Below, piece by piece: positions 28,575 through 37,219 of a DNA stretch of 64,000 bases. The translations under genes were made by a program, and so were the position numbers. The stretch spans positions 28,774 through 92,773 of the forward strand of contig JALFWB010000022.1 in NCBI GenBank assembly GCA_022787425.1. The letters run 5' to 3'. The notes under the pieces were generated by a model. It saw only the letters and a program-made list of their open reading frames with translations, was not told the DNA's origin and searched no databases. Origin of the DNA: Akkermansia sp. GTDB taxonomy: Bacteria; Verrucomicrobiota; Verrucomicrobiia; Verrucomicrobiales; Akkermansiaceae. How positions within the stretch are numbered: position 1 is the first letter of the stretch; each line of letters starts with the position of its first letter.

Positions 28575-30707
28575 ATGAGTGAAAAGGACACACCGGTACC
28601 GTTTCCGGAGAACTCGAGCATCATTCAGCAGATGTTCGGGGATTACTACTTGGAGTACGCCTCGTATGTGATTTTGGAGCGAGCTGTGCCGCATGTGGTG
28701 GACGGATTGAAGCCGGTGCAGCGCCGCATCCTGCACTCCATGGACAGGATGGACGATGGTCGCTATAACAAAGTGGCCAACATTGTGGGGGATACGATGA
28801 AGTACCACCCGCACGGGGATGCCTCCATCGGCAGTGCCTTGGTAACGCTGGGGCAGAAGGGGCTGCTCATCGATACACAGGGAAACTGGGGTAACATTCT
28901 CACCGGCGATGCGGCGGCGGCGGCGCGTTATATTGAGGCGCGTCTCTCCAAGTTCGCCAAGGAGGTGGTTTTCAGTCCCAAGGTGACGGATTGGAAGCTG
29001 AGTTACGATGGCCGCAACAAGGAGCCCGTGGCACTGCCTGTCAAGTTCCCTCTGCTGCTGGCCCAGGGGGCTCTCGGTATTGCCGTGGGCATGAATTGTC
29101 GCATCCTGCCGCACAATTTCAACGAGCTGATCGATGCCGCCATCCACTATCTGCGCGGTGAATCCTTTGAGCTGTATCCGGATTTCCCCACGGGTGGGTT
29201 GTTGGATGTCAGTAACTATAACGATGGCACGGGGAACAGCCGCCTGCGCTGCCGTGCCAAGTTGGATACCTCCTCCAAACGCCTTATCCGCATCACGGAG
29301 ATTCCTTTCGGTACCACCACGGAGTCCGTTATCGCGAGCATCGAGACGGCGGTGGAGAAGGGGAACCTCAAGATTGCCCGCATTGAGGATAACACGGCCG
29401 CAACGGCGGATATCCTTGTCTATCTGAATCCGGGGACGGATGTGGAGAAGACCTGCAACGCGCTCTATGCGTTCACGGAGTGCCAGGTGAGTATCTCGCC
29501 GAATGCGGTGGTCATCAAGGATCGCAAGCCCGTTTTTATGGGTGTGAGCGAGATCCTCAAGTGCAATGTAGATCACACGCGCGATACCCTGCGGCGGGAG
29601 TTGGAGGTGCAGTTGGCGGAGTTGCAGGAGGCTTGGATGCAGTCGAGCTTGGAGAAAATTTTCATTGAGAATCGCATCTACAAGGTGCTGGAGGAAAGCG
29701 AAAGCTGGGAGCAGTCTCTGGAGGAGATCGGCGAGCGTCTCAAGCCCTTCACCACGCATTTCCTGCGACCCGTGACGCGGGAGGACATCATTCGCCTGAC
29801 GGAGATCAGGATCAAGAAAATCGCCAAGTATGAGATTCACGAGGCGGAGTTGCACCTTGCCTCCCTGGAGGCGGAAATCGCCAAGACCAAGAGTAATTTG
29901 GCACAGTTGACCCGCTACACTATCCGCTGGTTCGAGAACTTGCGCAAGAAGTATGGGGATGCTTGGCCCCGCCGCACGGAGTTAGCGGAGTTTGAGAATG
30001 TCAGCCGTGCTATCGTTGCGGTCGAGAATGAGACGCTTTATCTGGACGAGGAAGGCTTTGCGGGCTACGGACTGCGCAAGGGCGAGGAGGTGGATAAGTG
30101 CTCCACGCTCAGTGATGTACTGACGGTGGATAAGCAGGGGATTCTCATGGTGCGCCGTGTGCAGGAGAAGTTCTATGTCGGTAACAATTTGCTGCTTATC
30201 CGTGTGCTGCGCTCCGGGGATGACCCTGTCTTCAATATGGTCTATCGGGATGGCAAGGACGGCGTGACCTACGCCAAACGCTTCCGAATCGGCGGCTTTA
30301 CGCGCGACAAAGAGTACGACCTGACGCAGGGGACCAAGGGCAGCCGTATCTTCTACTTTTCCGTCCACGCGAATGAGACGGAGAGTGCCTGTGTGTGTCT
30401 CAATGTCTTCCTCAAGAATCAGATCAAGCGCTTGCGGCGCCCCATTCCTTTTGCTTTCTCCCGCTTGCGCGTGAAAGGGCGCGCGGTGCTGGGTAACATT
30501 GTCACCAAGAATCAGGTGGAGCGCATCTCCCGTGTGGCGGATCGTGAGCCGGAGCCGGAGGATCTGCCGCCGGTTCAGCCTGCGCCTGCCGCTCCTGCGC
30601 CGGAGTCGGAGCCCGACACCCCGCCCATGCAGCAGGGGCATCTCTTCGGGCCGGAAGCGGAGAAGCCTGCAACAACAGAGGCGGAGAATCCTACAACAGA
30701 GGAATGA
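28575..30707 (+). CDS. parC: Topoisomerase IV/gyrase subunit A (ParC-like)
   Basis: DNA cleavage subunit of a type IIA topoisomerase; 710 residues. Signs: YLEYASYVILERAVPHVVDGLKPVQRRILH, KYHPHGDASIG, and the catalytic tyrosine in AAAARYIEARLSKFA, followed by PDFPTGGLLDVSNYNDG. The C-terminal half carries beta-pinwheel-like repeats but no GyrA box (QRRGGKG) was seen, so a ParC-like decatenase is favoured over gyrase. The extreme C-terminus is a Pro/Glu-rich tail. The partner ATPase subunit (ParE) is not in the window. Its stop overlaps gmhB tail to tail. Confidence 0.88.
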   Translation: MSEKDTPVPFPENSSIIQQMFGDYYLEYASYVILERAVPHVVDGLKPVQRRILHSMDRMDDGRYNKVANIVGDTMKYHPHGDASIGSALVTLGQKGLLIDTQGNWGNILTGDAAAAARYIEARLSKFAKEVVFSPKVTDWKLSYDGRNKEPVALPVKFPLLLAQGALGIAVGMNCRILPHNFNELIDAAIHYLRGESFELYPDFPTGGLLDVSNYNDGTGNSRLRCRAKLDTSSKRLIRITEIPFGTTTESVIASIETAVEKGNLKIARIEDNTAATADILVYLNPGTDVEKTCNALYAFTECQVSISPNAVVIKDRKPVFMGVSEILKCNVDHTRDTLRRELEVQLAELQEAWMQSSLEKIFIENRIYKVLEESESWEQSLEEIGERLKPFTTHFLRPVTREDIIRLTEIRIKKIAKYEIHEAELHLASLEAEIAKTKSNLAQLTRYTIRWFENLRKKYGDAWPRRTELAEFENVSRAIVAVENETLYLDEEGFAGYGLRKGEEVDKCSTLSDVLTVDKQGILMVRRVQEKFYVGNNLLLIRVLRSGDDPVFNMVYRDGKDGVTYAKRFRIGGFTRDKEYDLTQGTKGSRIFYFSVHANETESACVCLNVFLKNQIKRLRRPIPFAFSRLRVKGRAVLGNIVTKNQVERISRVADREPEPEDLPPVQPAPAAPAPESEPDTPPMQQGHLFGPEAEKPATTEAENPTTEE

Positions 30708-31191
30708 GGTCGGCGGGAGTGCGCACCACGCCCGTGACGGCGGGGGATTCCACCGCTTCCGTGCCCAGCAGATAGTTCCTGCCCACCCCGGCGGCGTGGC
30801 CCGCTTCGGCGTCTCGTACTTTGTCGCCCAGACTGAGGCTGGCGGGCATGTCCAGCCCCAGTTCTTCCGCAGCCTGCAGGAACATCCCGGGGGCCGGTTT
30901 GCGGCGCGGTCCGCTCAGCTCCGGGCAGTGGTAGACGCCCTGCAGGGGGCAGCCGGCCGCCTCGAAAATGCCTAACATATGCTCGGTCAGGCGGCGGTAA
31001 TCCGCCTCGGTGTAGTACCCCCGGGCGATGCCGCTTTGGTTGGTGCAGACCACAACGGCGTAGCCCCGCTCCCGGGCAGCGCGCACCAGATCGAGAATGC
31101 CCGGCAGCAGCTCGAATTCCTCCGGCCGCCACAGGTAGTTCTTCTCCACGTTGACGGTGCCGTCGCGGTCCAGAAACAGGGCCTTCTGCAT
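30691..31191 (-). CDS. gmhB: D-glycero-beta-D-manno-heptose-1,7-bisphosphate 7-phosphatase
   Basis: Third step of ADP-heptose synthesis for LPS inner core. 166 residues, HAD fold: FLDRDGTVN (nucleophile Asp), VVVCTNQSGIARGYYTEADYR, RRKPAPGMF and SLGDKVRDAEAG. Odd point: E. coli GmhB has a CxH...CxC zinc loop before the RKPxPGM motif; here the equivalent YHCPELSGPRRKPAPGM is short and keeps one Cys only, so the zinc loop appears lost. Placed 4 nt after hldD in the same direction; the context supports the assignment over HisB-N. Confidence 0.9.
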   Translation of the reverse strand: MQKALFLDRDGTVNVEKNYLWRPEEFELLPGILDLVRAARERGYAVVVCTNQSGIARGYYTEADYRRLTEHMLGIFEAAGCPLQGVYHCPELSGPRRKPAPGMFLQAAEELGLDMPASLSLGDKVRDAEAGHAAGVGRNYLLGTEAVESPAVTGVVRTPADLIPLL

Positions 31192-31195
31192 GGTG

Positions 31196-32182
31196 TTACA
31201 TGTAGGGGTCCTCGGTGTTCAGATAGCCCTGCACATAGCGGCGCACGCCTTCCTCCAGCGGGGTCATGGGTTCCGTATAACCGGCAGCGCGCAGCTTGCT
31301 GATGTCCGCCTTGGTGTAGTACTGGTACTTGGGGCGCAGACTTTCGGGCATTTCCTTGTAGCCGATCTTCGGCTCCAGACCGAGGGCGGCAAAGGTCGCC
31401 GCTGCCAGGTCGTAGAAGGACCGCGCCTCGCCCGCGCCGACGTTGAACAGGCCGCTCACCTCCGGGTGCTTCAGCAGCCACAGCACCACCTTGGCAATGT
31501 CGCCCACCCACACGAAGTCGCGCAGTTGCCAGCCGTCTTTGTAGTCGGGGTGGTAGCTCTTGAAGAGTTTGACCTCCTCGTTCTGCTTAGCAATGGGGAA
31601 GATATGGGCGATAACACTCTTCATGCTGCCCTTGTGGTACTCATTCGGGCCGTAGACATTGAAGAATTTGAGCCCCGCATACTGCGGCGGCGTCGGGCGG
31701 TGTTCATCGCGCTCGCGGGCCATCTTGCGATCGAAGGCGGCCTTGCTCCAGCCGTAGCAGTTCAGGGGGCGCAGGGCATTGAGGTGCTCCTGCGTCTCGT
31801 CATCGCGGAAGCCCAGCTCGCCCGCGCCGTAGGTGGCGGCGGAGGAGGCGTAGATGAAGCTGCATTGCTGCCGGCAGCAGAAGTCCCACAGCTTGTGGGT
31901 CAGGTTGAAGTTCGAGCGGTTGATCAGGTCGGCGTCCGTCTCCGTGGTGGAGGAGATGGCTCCCATGTGGATGATGGCCTGCACCTCGTCTGCGTGGGCG
32001 GCCAGGTAGGCGTCTGCGTCATCGGGGTGCACGCAGTCCGCCAGCTCGCGCTTGGCAATGTTTTTCCATTTCTCATCCGTGCCCAAATAATCAATGACCA
32101 CGAGATCCCTGTACCCTGCGTCCTGCAGAGCAGCCAAGATGCATGAGCCGATGAAGCCGGCTCCTCCGGTGACGATAATCAT
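31196..32182 (-). CDS. hldD: ADP-L-glycero-D-manno-heptose 6-epimerase
   Basis: Last enzyme of ADP-heptose synthesis, NADP-binding SDR. 328 residues from ATG 32182 (MIIVTGGAGFIGSCILAAL). Further signs: HMGAISSTTETDADLI, YASSAATYG, the catalytic YGWSK and FNVYGPNEYHKGSMKSVI, which is typical of HldD. Divergent from hldE-gmhA across about 115 nt. Confidence 0.96.
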   Translation of the reverse strand: MIIVTGGAGFIGSCILAALQDAGYRDLVVIDYLGTDEKWKNIAKRELADCVHPDDADAYLAAHADEVQAIIHMGAISSTTETDADLINRSNFNLTHKLWDFCCRQQCSFIYASSAATYGAGELGFRDDETQEHLNALRPLNCYGWSKAAFDRKMARERDEHRPTPPQYAGLKFFNVYGPNEYHKGSMKSVIAHIFPIAKQNEEVKLFKSYHPDYKDGWQLRDFVWVGDIAKVVLWLLKHPEVSGLFNVGAGEARSFYDLAAATFAALGLEPKIGYKEMPESLRPKYQYYTKADISKLRAAGYTEPMTPLEEGVRRYVQGYLNTEDPYM

Positions 32183-32196
32183 AGCTTGTGCCCCCC

Positions 32197-32224
32197 ATGA
32201 TAGCACATCTGCGCGTCAAGGCAA
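32197..32224 (-). promoter_or_regulatory. hldD-gmhB promoter
   Basis: Minus strand TTGCCT (32224-32219), 16-nt spacer, TATCAT (32202-32197); 14 nt to ATG 32182. The -35 is a weaker match; an overlapping TTGACG is too close to the -10. Confidence 0.5.
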
Positions 32225-32256
32225 GAAGTTTTTTGCCTCTCTCGCTCAATTTATGC

Positions 32257-32286
32257 TTGCCAAAGCCCGCCGCAAGGCTTTAGAAT
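32257..32286 (+). promoter_or_regulatory. hldE-gmhA promoter
   Basis: TTGCCA (32257-32262), 18-nt spacer, TAGAAT (32281-32286); 11 nt to ATG 32298. Confidence 0.6.
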
Positions 32287-32297
32287 AGAAAGCAGAT

Positions 32298-33758
32298 ATG
32301 GGAGCTTCTCACCTCAGGACGATTGTGGACCGCTTTTCCGCTGCGCGCTTGCTGTGCATCGGGGATATGATGCTGGATGTGTTTGTGTACGGCAAGTCTT
32401 CCCGCCTGTCGCCGGAGGCACCGGTGCCCGTGATGCTCTTCGGGCGCGAGAAGCGGATGCCGGGCGGCGCGGGTAACGTGGTGAGCAATCTGCGCAGTCT
32501 CGGGTGCGCGGTGCACTTCTTGGGCGTGGCGGGTCAGGATGCGGAGGGTCAGGAGCTGCTGGATTTCCTGCAGGGCATGGGGGCCGAGCCGGAGCTGCTG
32601 ACTCCCCCGGGGCTGCCCACGCCGGTCAAGACGCGCTATGTGGCGGGCGGTCACCACTTGCTGCGGGTGGATCGCGAGCAGAAGACTCGCCTGACTCCGG
32701 AGCTGCGGGAGCACCTCTTGCAGCGGGTGGAGGCTCTGTTGCCGTCCGTGGATTTGGTGCTGATGTCGGATTACGGGAAGGGGCTGTTTGATCTCGAGAC
32801 GGCTCCCGCTATCATCGAGTGCTGCCGCAGGGCGGGGAAGACGGTGGTGGTTGACCCCAAACAGATGGATTACAGTTATTACCGAGGTGCTTCCATGGTC
32901 AAGCCGAATCTCAAGGAGTTCTCCGGGGCCGTGGGCTGCGAGTTCGATGCCGCTGCGCCGGACTTTGCGGAGGAGGCCGTGCGGGCCGGTCGCGAGCTCT
33001 GTCGGCGTTTTGATATAGACAATATCCTCGTGACGCTCAGCGAGCACGGTATGCTCTTTATCCCCGGGCGGGAGGATGCCCGCCATTTCATCATCCCGAC
33101 GGAGGCGCAGGAGGTGTTCGATGTCTCCGGTGCGGGCGATACCTCTCTGGCGACCTTGGGTGCAGCCTTGGCCGTGGGGGCGGGGATGGAGCAGGCCATC
33201 CGCCTGGCGAACGTAGCGAGCGGTATCGTGGTGGGTAAGTTCGGTACGGCTTGCGCCACCCCGGCGGAGATCCGCGCGGGGCTTTCGCCTGCAGCCGCTG
33301 CCGGTTGCGTGTCGCGGGAGGATGCGGTGGCTCTGGTGCGCAGTCTCAAGGCGCAGGGGAAGGTGGTCGGTTTCACGAACGGTTGTTTTGATATTCTGCA
33401 TCCGGGGCATTTGCAGTCCTTTGTGCTGGCAAAGCAGGAGTGTGATGTGCTCATTGTGGGCATGAACAGCGATGCATCCGTGCGACGTCTCAAGGGACCG
33501 GAGCGGCCTGTGAACGATGAGCGGAGCAGGGCGGCCATGCTGGCGGCGCTCAAGCCCGTGGATTATGTGGTGGTGTTCGATGATGACACGGCTCTGCCGC
33601 TCATCGATGAGCTGCGCCCGGATGTTATCGCCAAGGAGGGTTACCCCCTCGACCGCTGGCCGGAGGGGCGCGCGGTTATCGCCTATGGGGGACGTGCCGT
33701 GGAGCTTCCGCGCCTTCCCGGGTTCTCTACCACCGGCATCATCAATAAGTTGTCATGA
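32298..33758 (+). CDS. hldE: Bifunctional heptose-7-phosphate kinase / heptose-1-phosphate adenylyltransferase
   Basis: Second and fourth steps of ADP-heptose synthesis. 486 residues. The N-terminal ribokinase-like domain has LLCIGDMMLDVFVYGKSSRLSPEAPVPV, RMPGGAGNVVSNLRSLG and the anion-hole DVSGAGDTSLA. The C-terminal nucleotidyltransferase domain starts near residue 350 with GFTNGCFDILHPGHLQS and has the VGMNSDASVRRLKGPERP segment. Full-length fusion as in E. coli. gmhA overlaps its stop by 4 nt (ATGA). Confidence 0.97.
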   Translation: MGASHLRTIVDRFSAARLLCIGDMMLDVFVYGKSSRLSPEAPVPVMLFGREKRMPGGAGNVVSNLRSLGCAVHFLGVAGQDAEGQELLDFLQGMGAEPELLTPPGLPTPVKTRYVAGGHHLLRVDREQKTRLTPELREHLLQRVEALLPSVDLVLMSDYGKGLFDLETAPAIIECCRRAGKTVVVDPKQMDYSYYRGASMVKPNLKEFSGAVGCEFDAAAPDFAEEAVRAGRELCRRFDIDNILVTLSEHGMLFIPGREDARHFIIPTEAQEVFDVSGAGDTSLATLGAALAVGAGMEQAIRLANVASGIVVGKFGTACATPAEIRAGLSPAAAAGCVSREDAVALVRSLKAQGKVVGFTNGCFDILHPGHLQSFVLAKQECDVLIVGMNSDASVRRLKGPERPVNDERSRAAMLAALKPVDYVVVFDDDTALPLIDELRPDVIAKEGYPLDRWPEGRAVIAYGGRAVELPRLPGFSTTGIINKLS

Positions 33759-34327
33759 ATCAGTATATTTCTTCCGAGTTGAATGTCATCGCGGCCGGTA
33801 TGCAGCAACTGGCCGCCGAATGCACCGATACGCTGGCGAACATCGCGAAGCTCTGCTTGGACAGCATGCGCGCGGGGGGCAAGGTGATGTTTTGCGGCAA
33901 CGGCGGTTCTGCGGCGGATGCCCAGCATCTGGCGGCGGAGTTGGTGGGCCGCTACAAGCTCAATCGTCCTGCCTATGCGGCCTTGGCTCTCACCACGGAT
34001 ACCTCCATCCTCACTGCGGTCGGTAACGATTTCGGCTACGATACGGTCTTCGAGCGTCAGGTGCAGGGGCTCGGGCGCGCGGGGGATGTGCTCATCGGTA
34101 TCTCGACCTCCGGTAACAGTAAAAACGTGCTTCTGGCCATGCAGGCGGCGCGTGCGATGGGTATTCACACGGTGGCTTTCACGGGCAGCGGCGGCGGGGC
34201 CATGGCGCAGCAGGCGGACCTCGCGCTTCGCGTGCCGTCCGATGTTACGAACCATATCCAGGAGATGCACATTGCCTGCGGTCATCTGCTCTGCGGTTTG
34301 GTGGAGAAGGCTCTGGCAGACGATTGA
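33755..34327 (+). CDS. gmhA: Sedoheptulose-7-phosphate isomerase GmhA
   Basis: First step of ADP-heptose synthesis. 190 residues. SIS-domain signs: VMFCGNGGSAADAQHLAAELVGRYKLNRPA, TDTSILTAVGNDFGYDTVFERQV, GISTSGNSKNVL and the C-terminal Zn-side IQEMHIACGHLLC. Translationally coupled to hldE. With gmhB-hldD next door the whole ADP-heptose route is present. Confidence 0.97.
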   Translation: MNQYISSELNVIAAGMQQLAAECTDTLANIAKLCLDSMRAGGKVMFCGNGGSAADAQHLAAELVGRYKLNRPAYAALALTTDTSILTAVGNDFGYDTVFERQVQGLGRAGDVLIGISTSGNSKNVLLAMQAARAMGIHTVAFTGSGGGAMAQQADLALRVPSDVTNHIQEMHIACGHLLCGLVEKALADD

Positions 34328-34362
34328 TGCCGACCTTTTGTCGTTGCATACTTCTTTTAGGC

Positions 34363-34390
34363 TTGATTTGCTCCCCCAATTCGGTACAAT
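34363..34390 (+). promoter_or_regulatory. glyS promoter
   Basis: TTGATT (34363-34368), 16-nt spacer, TACAAT (34385-34390); 9 nt to ATG 34400, leaderless spacing. Confidence 0.7.
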
Positions 34391-34399
34391 AAGCGCGTT

Positions 34400-35980
34400 A
34401 TGGCAGATCGTACACAGACGGATCCGGAAAAAATGGAGAAAATCGTCAGCCTTTGCAAGCGCAAGGGTTTCATCTTTCAGTCGGCGGAAATCTACGGCGG
34501 CCTGAACGGTTGCTGGGATTACGGTCCCCTCGGTGCGGAGTTGAAGCGCAACCTCAAGGATTACTGGTGGCGTGTCAACGTGCAGGAGCGGCCCGACATC
34601 GTGGGTATGGACGGCTCGATCCTCACGCACAATTCGGTGCTCGTGGCCTCCGGTCACGTCAGCGGCTTCACGGACCCGCTCTGCGACTGTCTGCTGACCA
34701 AGGAGCGCTTGCGTGCCGACCAGATTCCCGCACAGAGCGGCATCGCCTACTGGTGGAAGGGCGCGGCCCGCAAGGACGGTTCTTGGGCTACCAAGAAGGA
34801 GTTTTCCATGCTGGTGCCCTCGGAGAGTGAGAAGGACGCCAAGACGGCCCGCCAGGGTGCCCTGCGTTACTACAGCCAGATTGCCGGTAAGGATTGCTCC
34901 CCCGCTGACCTGGAGCTGAAGGACGAGACGCATGAGGCCGTGACGGATTCCGTGCGTTATAACCCTGCCAACGGTTCGTTGGTGACGGAGGCGCGTTCTT
35001 TCAACCTCATGTTCAAGACCACCATCGGCGCGGCGTCCGATGAGAATGACCCGAGCAGCATCGGCTGGCTGCGTCCGGAGACGGCGCAGAGTATCTTCTG
35101 CCAGTACAAGAATATCCTGGACTCTTCGCGCATGAAGATCCCCTTCGGTATCGCGCAGATCGGTAAGTCTTTCCGCAATGAAATCAACCCGCGTAACTTC
35201 ACCTTCCGCTCCCGTGAGTTCGAGCAGATGGAGATCGAGTACTTCTGCAAGGAGTCGGACGGCTTCGCGCTGACGGATGAGTGGCTGGAGCGTTGCCTGT
35301 GCTTCTACGAGAACATCGGCATTCCGCGCGATAAGATTCACATTCTGGATGTGCCGGCGGAGGAGCGTGCGTTCTACTCCAAGAAGACCTATGACTTGGA
35401 GTACGCGTTCCCCTTCGGTATTCAGGAGCTGCAGGGTATCGCCTACCGCACGTGCTATGACCTCACCCGCCACCAGGAGGGCTCCGGTAAGCCCATGGAG
35501 TACTTCGATGAGGTGACCAAGGAGCGTTTCATCCCGCATGTGGTGGAGCCTTCCGCCGGTTGCGATCGCACAGTGCTGGCTGTTATTTGTGAGGCTTACG
35601 ACGAGGAGGATCTCTCTAAGGACGGCAAGAGTGATATGCGCGTGGTCATGCGCTTCCATCCGCGCATGGCGCCCATCAAGGCTGCTGTCTTCCCGCTGCT
35701 CAAGAAGAACCCGGAGCAGGTGCGCATCGCGCATGAGATCGAGGCGCAGCTGCGTCCCTACATGAACGTGTTTTACGATGAGGGCGGTGCCGTGGGCCGC
35801 CGTTACCGCCGTATGGATGAGGTCGGTACGCCTTTCTGCATCACCGTGGACTTCGCCACGCTGGGCGAGGAGGGCGAGGAGCTCAAGGATACCGTCACCA
35901 TCCGCCACCGCGATTCCATGGAGCAGGAGCGTGTCCGTATCTCCGACATCCTCCACTGGCTGCTCAAGCGTATCCGTTAA
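34400..35980 (+). CDS. glyS: Glycyl-tRNA synthetase, alpha2 (eukaryotic/archaeal-like) type
   Basis: Charges tRNA-Gly. 526 residues, class II. Signs: KRKGFIFQSAEIYGGLNGCWDYGPLGAEL, motif 2-like IGKSFRNEINPRNFTFRSREFEQMEIEYF, YDLEYAFPFGIQELQGIAYR, and motif 3-like VVEPSAGCDRTVLAVI. The C-terminal anticodon-binding domain includes APIKAAVFPLLKK and VGTPFCITVDFATLGEEG. It is the single-chain homodimer form, not the bacterial alpha2beta2 GlyQS form. A class II aldolase gene follows after 24 nt. Confidence 0.96.
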   Translation: MADRTQTDPEKMEKIVSLCKRKGFIFQSAEIYGGLNGCWDYGPLGAELKRNLKDYWWRVNVQERPDIVGMDGSILTHNSVLVASGHVSGFTDPLCDCLLTKERLRADQIPAQSGIAYWWKGAARKDGSWATKKEFSMLVPSESEKDAKTARQGALRYYSQIAGKDCSPADLELKDETHEAVTDSVRYNPANGSLVTEARSFNLMFKTTIGAASDENDPSSIGWLRPETAQSIFCQYKNILDSSRMKIPFGIAQIGKSFRNEINPRNFTFRSREFEQMEIEYFCKESDGFALTDEWLERCLCFYENIGIPRDKIHILDVPAEERAFYSKKTYDLEYAFPFGIQELQGIAYRTCYDLTRHQEGSGKPMEYFDEVTKERFIPHVVEPSAGCDRTVLAVICEAYDEEDLSKDGKSDMRVVMRFHPRMAPIKAAVFPLLKKNPEQVRIAHEIEAQLRPYMNVFYDEGGAVGRRYRRMDEVGTPFCITVDFATLGEEGEELKDTVTIRHRDSMEQERVRISDILHWLLKRIR

Positions 35981-36004
35981 TTTTTCACCCAATCACATCT
36001 GACA

Positions 36005-36826
36005 ATGGCTAATCCTGATTTATACATTAAACCCGCTCTGCCGGAGCGCATCTTCCCTTGGGAGAAGTACGACCCGCAGACCCGTGAGGAGATCGATGCG
36101 TTCTTCAACTCGCCGGAGATCCTCGTGATCAAGCAGCGCATGGTGGACATGGGGCAGCGCCTCTACAAGCGCGAGTATGTGGACGGCAACGGCGGTAACC
36201 TCTCCGTTCGCGTCGCCAAGGATCTCGTGCTCTGCTCGCCCACGCTCTGCTCCAAGGGCTTCATGACGGTGGAGGACATCTGCCTGGTGGATATGAACGG
36301 CGGCCAGCTCTGCGGCTATCGTCCCGCTACCAGCGAGGTGAAGACCCACATCGCCATGATGAAGGAGGTGGGCGTGAACGCCTGCATCCACGCGCACCCG
36401 CCCTGCTGCAATGCTTTCCTCTTTGCCGGTATGGTGCCGCCCAACGGTATCAACCCGGAGGCGGACATCTTCCTGGGCCAGATTCCCTTGGCTCCCTACG
36501 GCACACCCGGTTCCCCGGAGACGGCCAAGGCGGTGGCGGAGGCCTCTCGCCAAAGCACGGTTGTGTTTATGGAGAACCACGGCGTCATTACCGGCGCGCG
36601 CCACATCGAGGAGGCGGAGTGGTTTATGGAGAACGCGGACGCCTACTGCAAGATGGTGCTGCTGGCGGATCTGCACGGCGGCAAGCTGAACCAGGTGAAC
36701 GAGGCGGGTATCCGAGATTTCCTGTCCATCCGCAAGGCCCTGGGCTACTCCGTGCCGGAGGGGCAGCCGCTCTACAATTTCCGCGACTTTAACGGTTACA
36801 CCATGGGCACTGCCGGTAAAGACTGA
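36005..36826 (+). CDS. Class II aldolase/adducin-family protein (fuculose-phosphate aldolase-like)
   Basis: 273 residues. The family fold shows GNGGNLSVRV (substrate phosphate loop), SKGFMTVEDICLVDMNG, zinc ligands in IHAHPPCCNAFLFAG and FMENHGVITGA. Members cleave phosphorylated sugars such as L-fuculose-1-phosphate. The exact substrate is unknown; fucose use would suit a mucin-rich gut niche, but no other fucose gene is nearby. It is probably co-transcribed with glyS and is followed by a strong terminator. Confidence 0.85.
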   Translation: MANPDLYIKPALPERIFPWEKYDPQTREEIDAFFNSPEILVIKQRMVDMGQRLYKREYVDGNGGNLSVRVAKDLVLCSPTLCSKGFMTVEDICLVDMNGGQLCGYRPATSEVKTHIAMMKEVGVNACIHAHPPCCNAFLFAGMVPPNGINPEADIFLGQIPLAPYGTPGSPETAKAVAEASRQSTVVFMENHGVITGARHIEEAEWFMENADAYCKMVLLADLHGGKLNQVNEAGIRDFLSIRKALGYSVPEGQPLYNFRDFNGYTMGTAGKD

Positions 36827-36848
36827 TCGAGCCTATCCTTTCATTCAG

Positions 36849-36880
36849 GCGGGAAGAGGGAAACCTCTTCCCGCTTTTTT
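36849..36880 (+). terminator. Rho-independent terminator after the aldolase gene
   Basis: A perfect 11-bp stem (36849-36859 with 36864-36874), GAAA loop, then six T. Ends the glyS-aldolase unit. Confidence 0.92.
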
Positions 36881-36953
36881 CGGCTCCTTCTCGCTTTTTA
36901 TCGACATGCTGGTGTGATCCTTGGATACATTTCATGGTTCGCGTCGGCAGCAG

Positions 36954-37015
36954 TGGTAACGTTTTGGTAATGAAAAAGCGTTACCAGAATAGAAAAGAAT
37001 AGAAAAGAATAGAAT
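36954..37015 (+). repeat. Iteron-like and tandem repeats upstream of the replication-like gene
   Basis: TGGTAACG (36954-36961) and TGGTAATG (36965-36972) in direct orientation and CGTTACCA (36979-36986) inverted form a GGTAAYG cluster. Immediately after come nearly three copies of a 10-bp AT-rich unit AGAATAGAAA (36986-37015). A GC-rich palindromic stretch follows near 37043-37066. The arrangement resembles a small plasmid or phage origin. It occupies most of the 390-bp gap between the aldolase terminator and the next gene. Confidence 0.55.
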
Positions 37016-37112
37016 TTCTTTTAAACACACACACCTTCAGGCGCGTGCGCGCTGCGCCCGCGATCGACTTTTTTTGAAGGAAAAAAATGATGCAGCCACC
37101 CCCTGCAAGGGG

Positions 37113-37141
37113 TTGCACCGGTGACGCACGCCCGATACAAT
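37113..37141 (+). promoter_or_regulatory. Promoter of the replication-like gene
   Basis: TTGCAC (37113-37118), 17-nt spacer, TACAAT (37136-37141). The coding start at 37220 leaves a leader of about 70 nt, unlike most genes here. Confidence 0.55.
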
Positions 37142-37219
37142 GGAGGGACGTTACGGGACACGCGGCAGGTCGGCACGGTGCCGAACCGGCGGGGAACGGA
37201 CGCAAGAGCTCTCACATTT

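Noticed and set aside
28560..29855. 431-codon minus-strand frame opposite the ParC-like gene
   Set aside because: Shadow of a well-supported gene; His/Arg/Leu-rich composition typical of antisense reading.
33683..35992. 769-codon open frame on the minus strand opposite gmhA and glyS
   Set aside because: It lies antisense to two clear enzymes, has no promoter or family motif, and such frames are common opposite GC-rich genes with strong codon bias.
36986..37015. CRISPR array
   Set aside because: The 10-bp units are contiguous without spacers; it is a simple tandem repeat.
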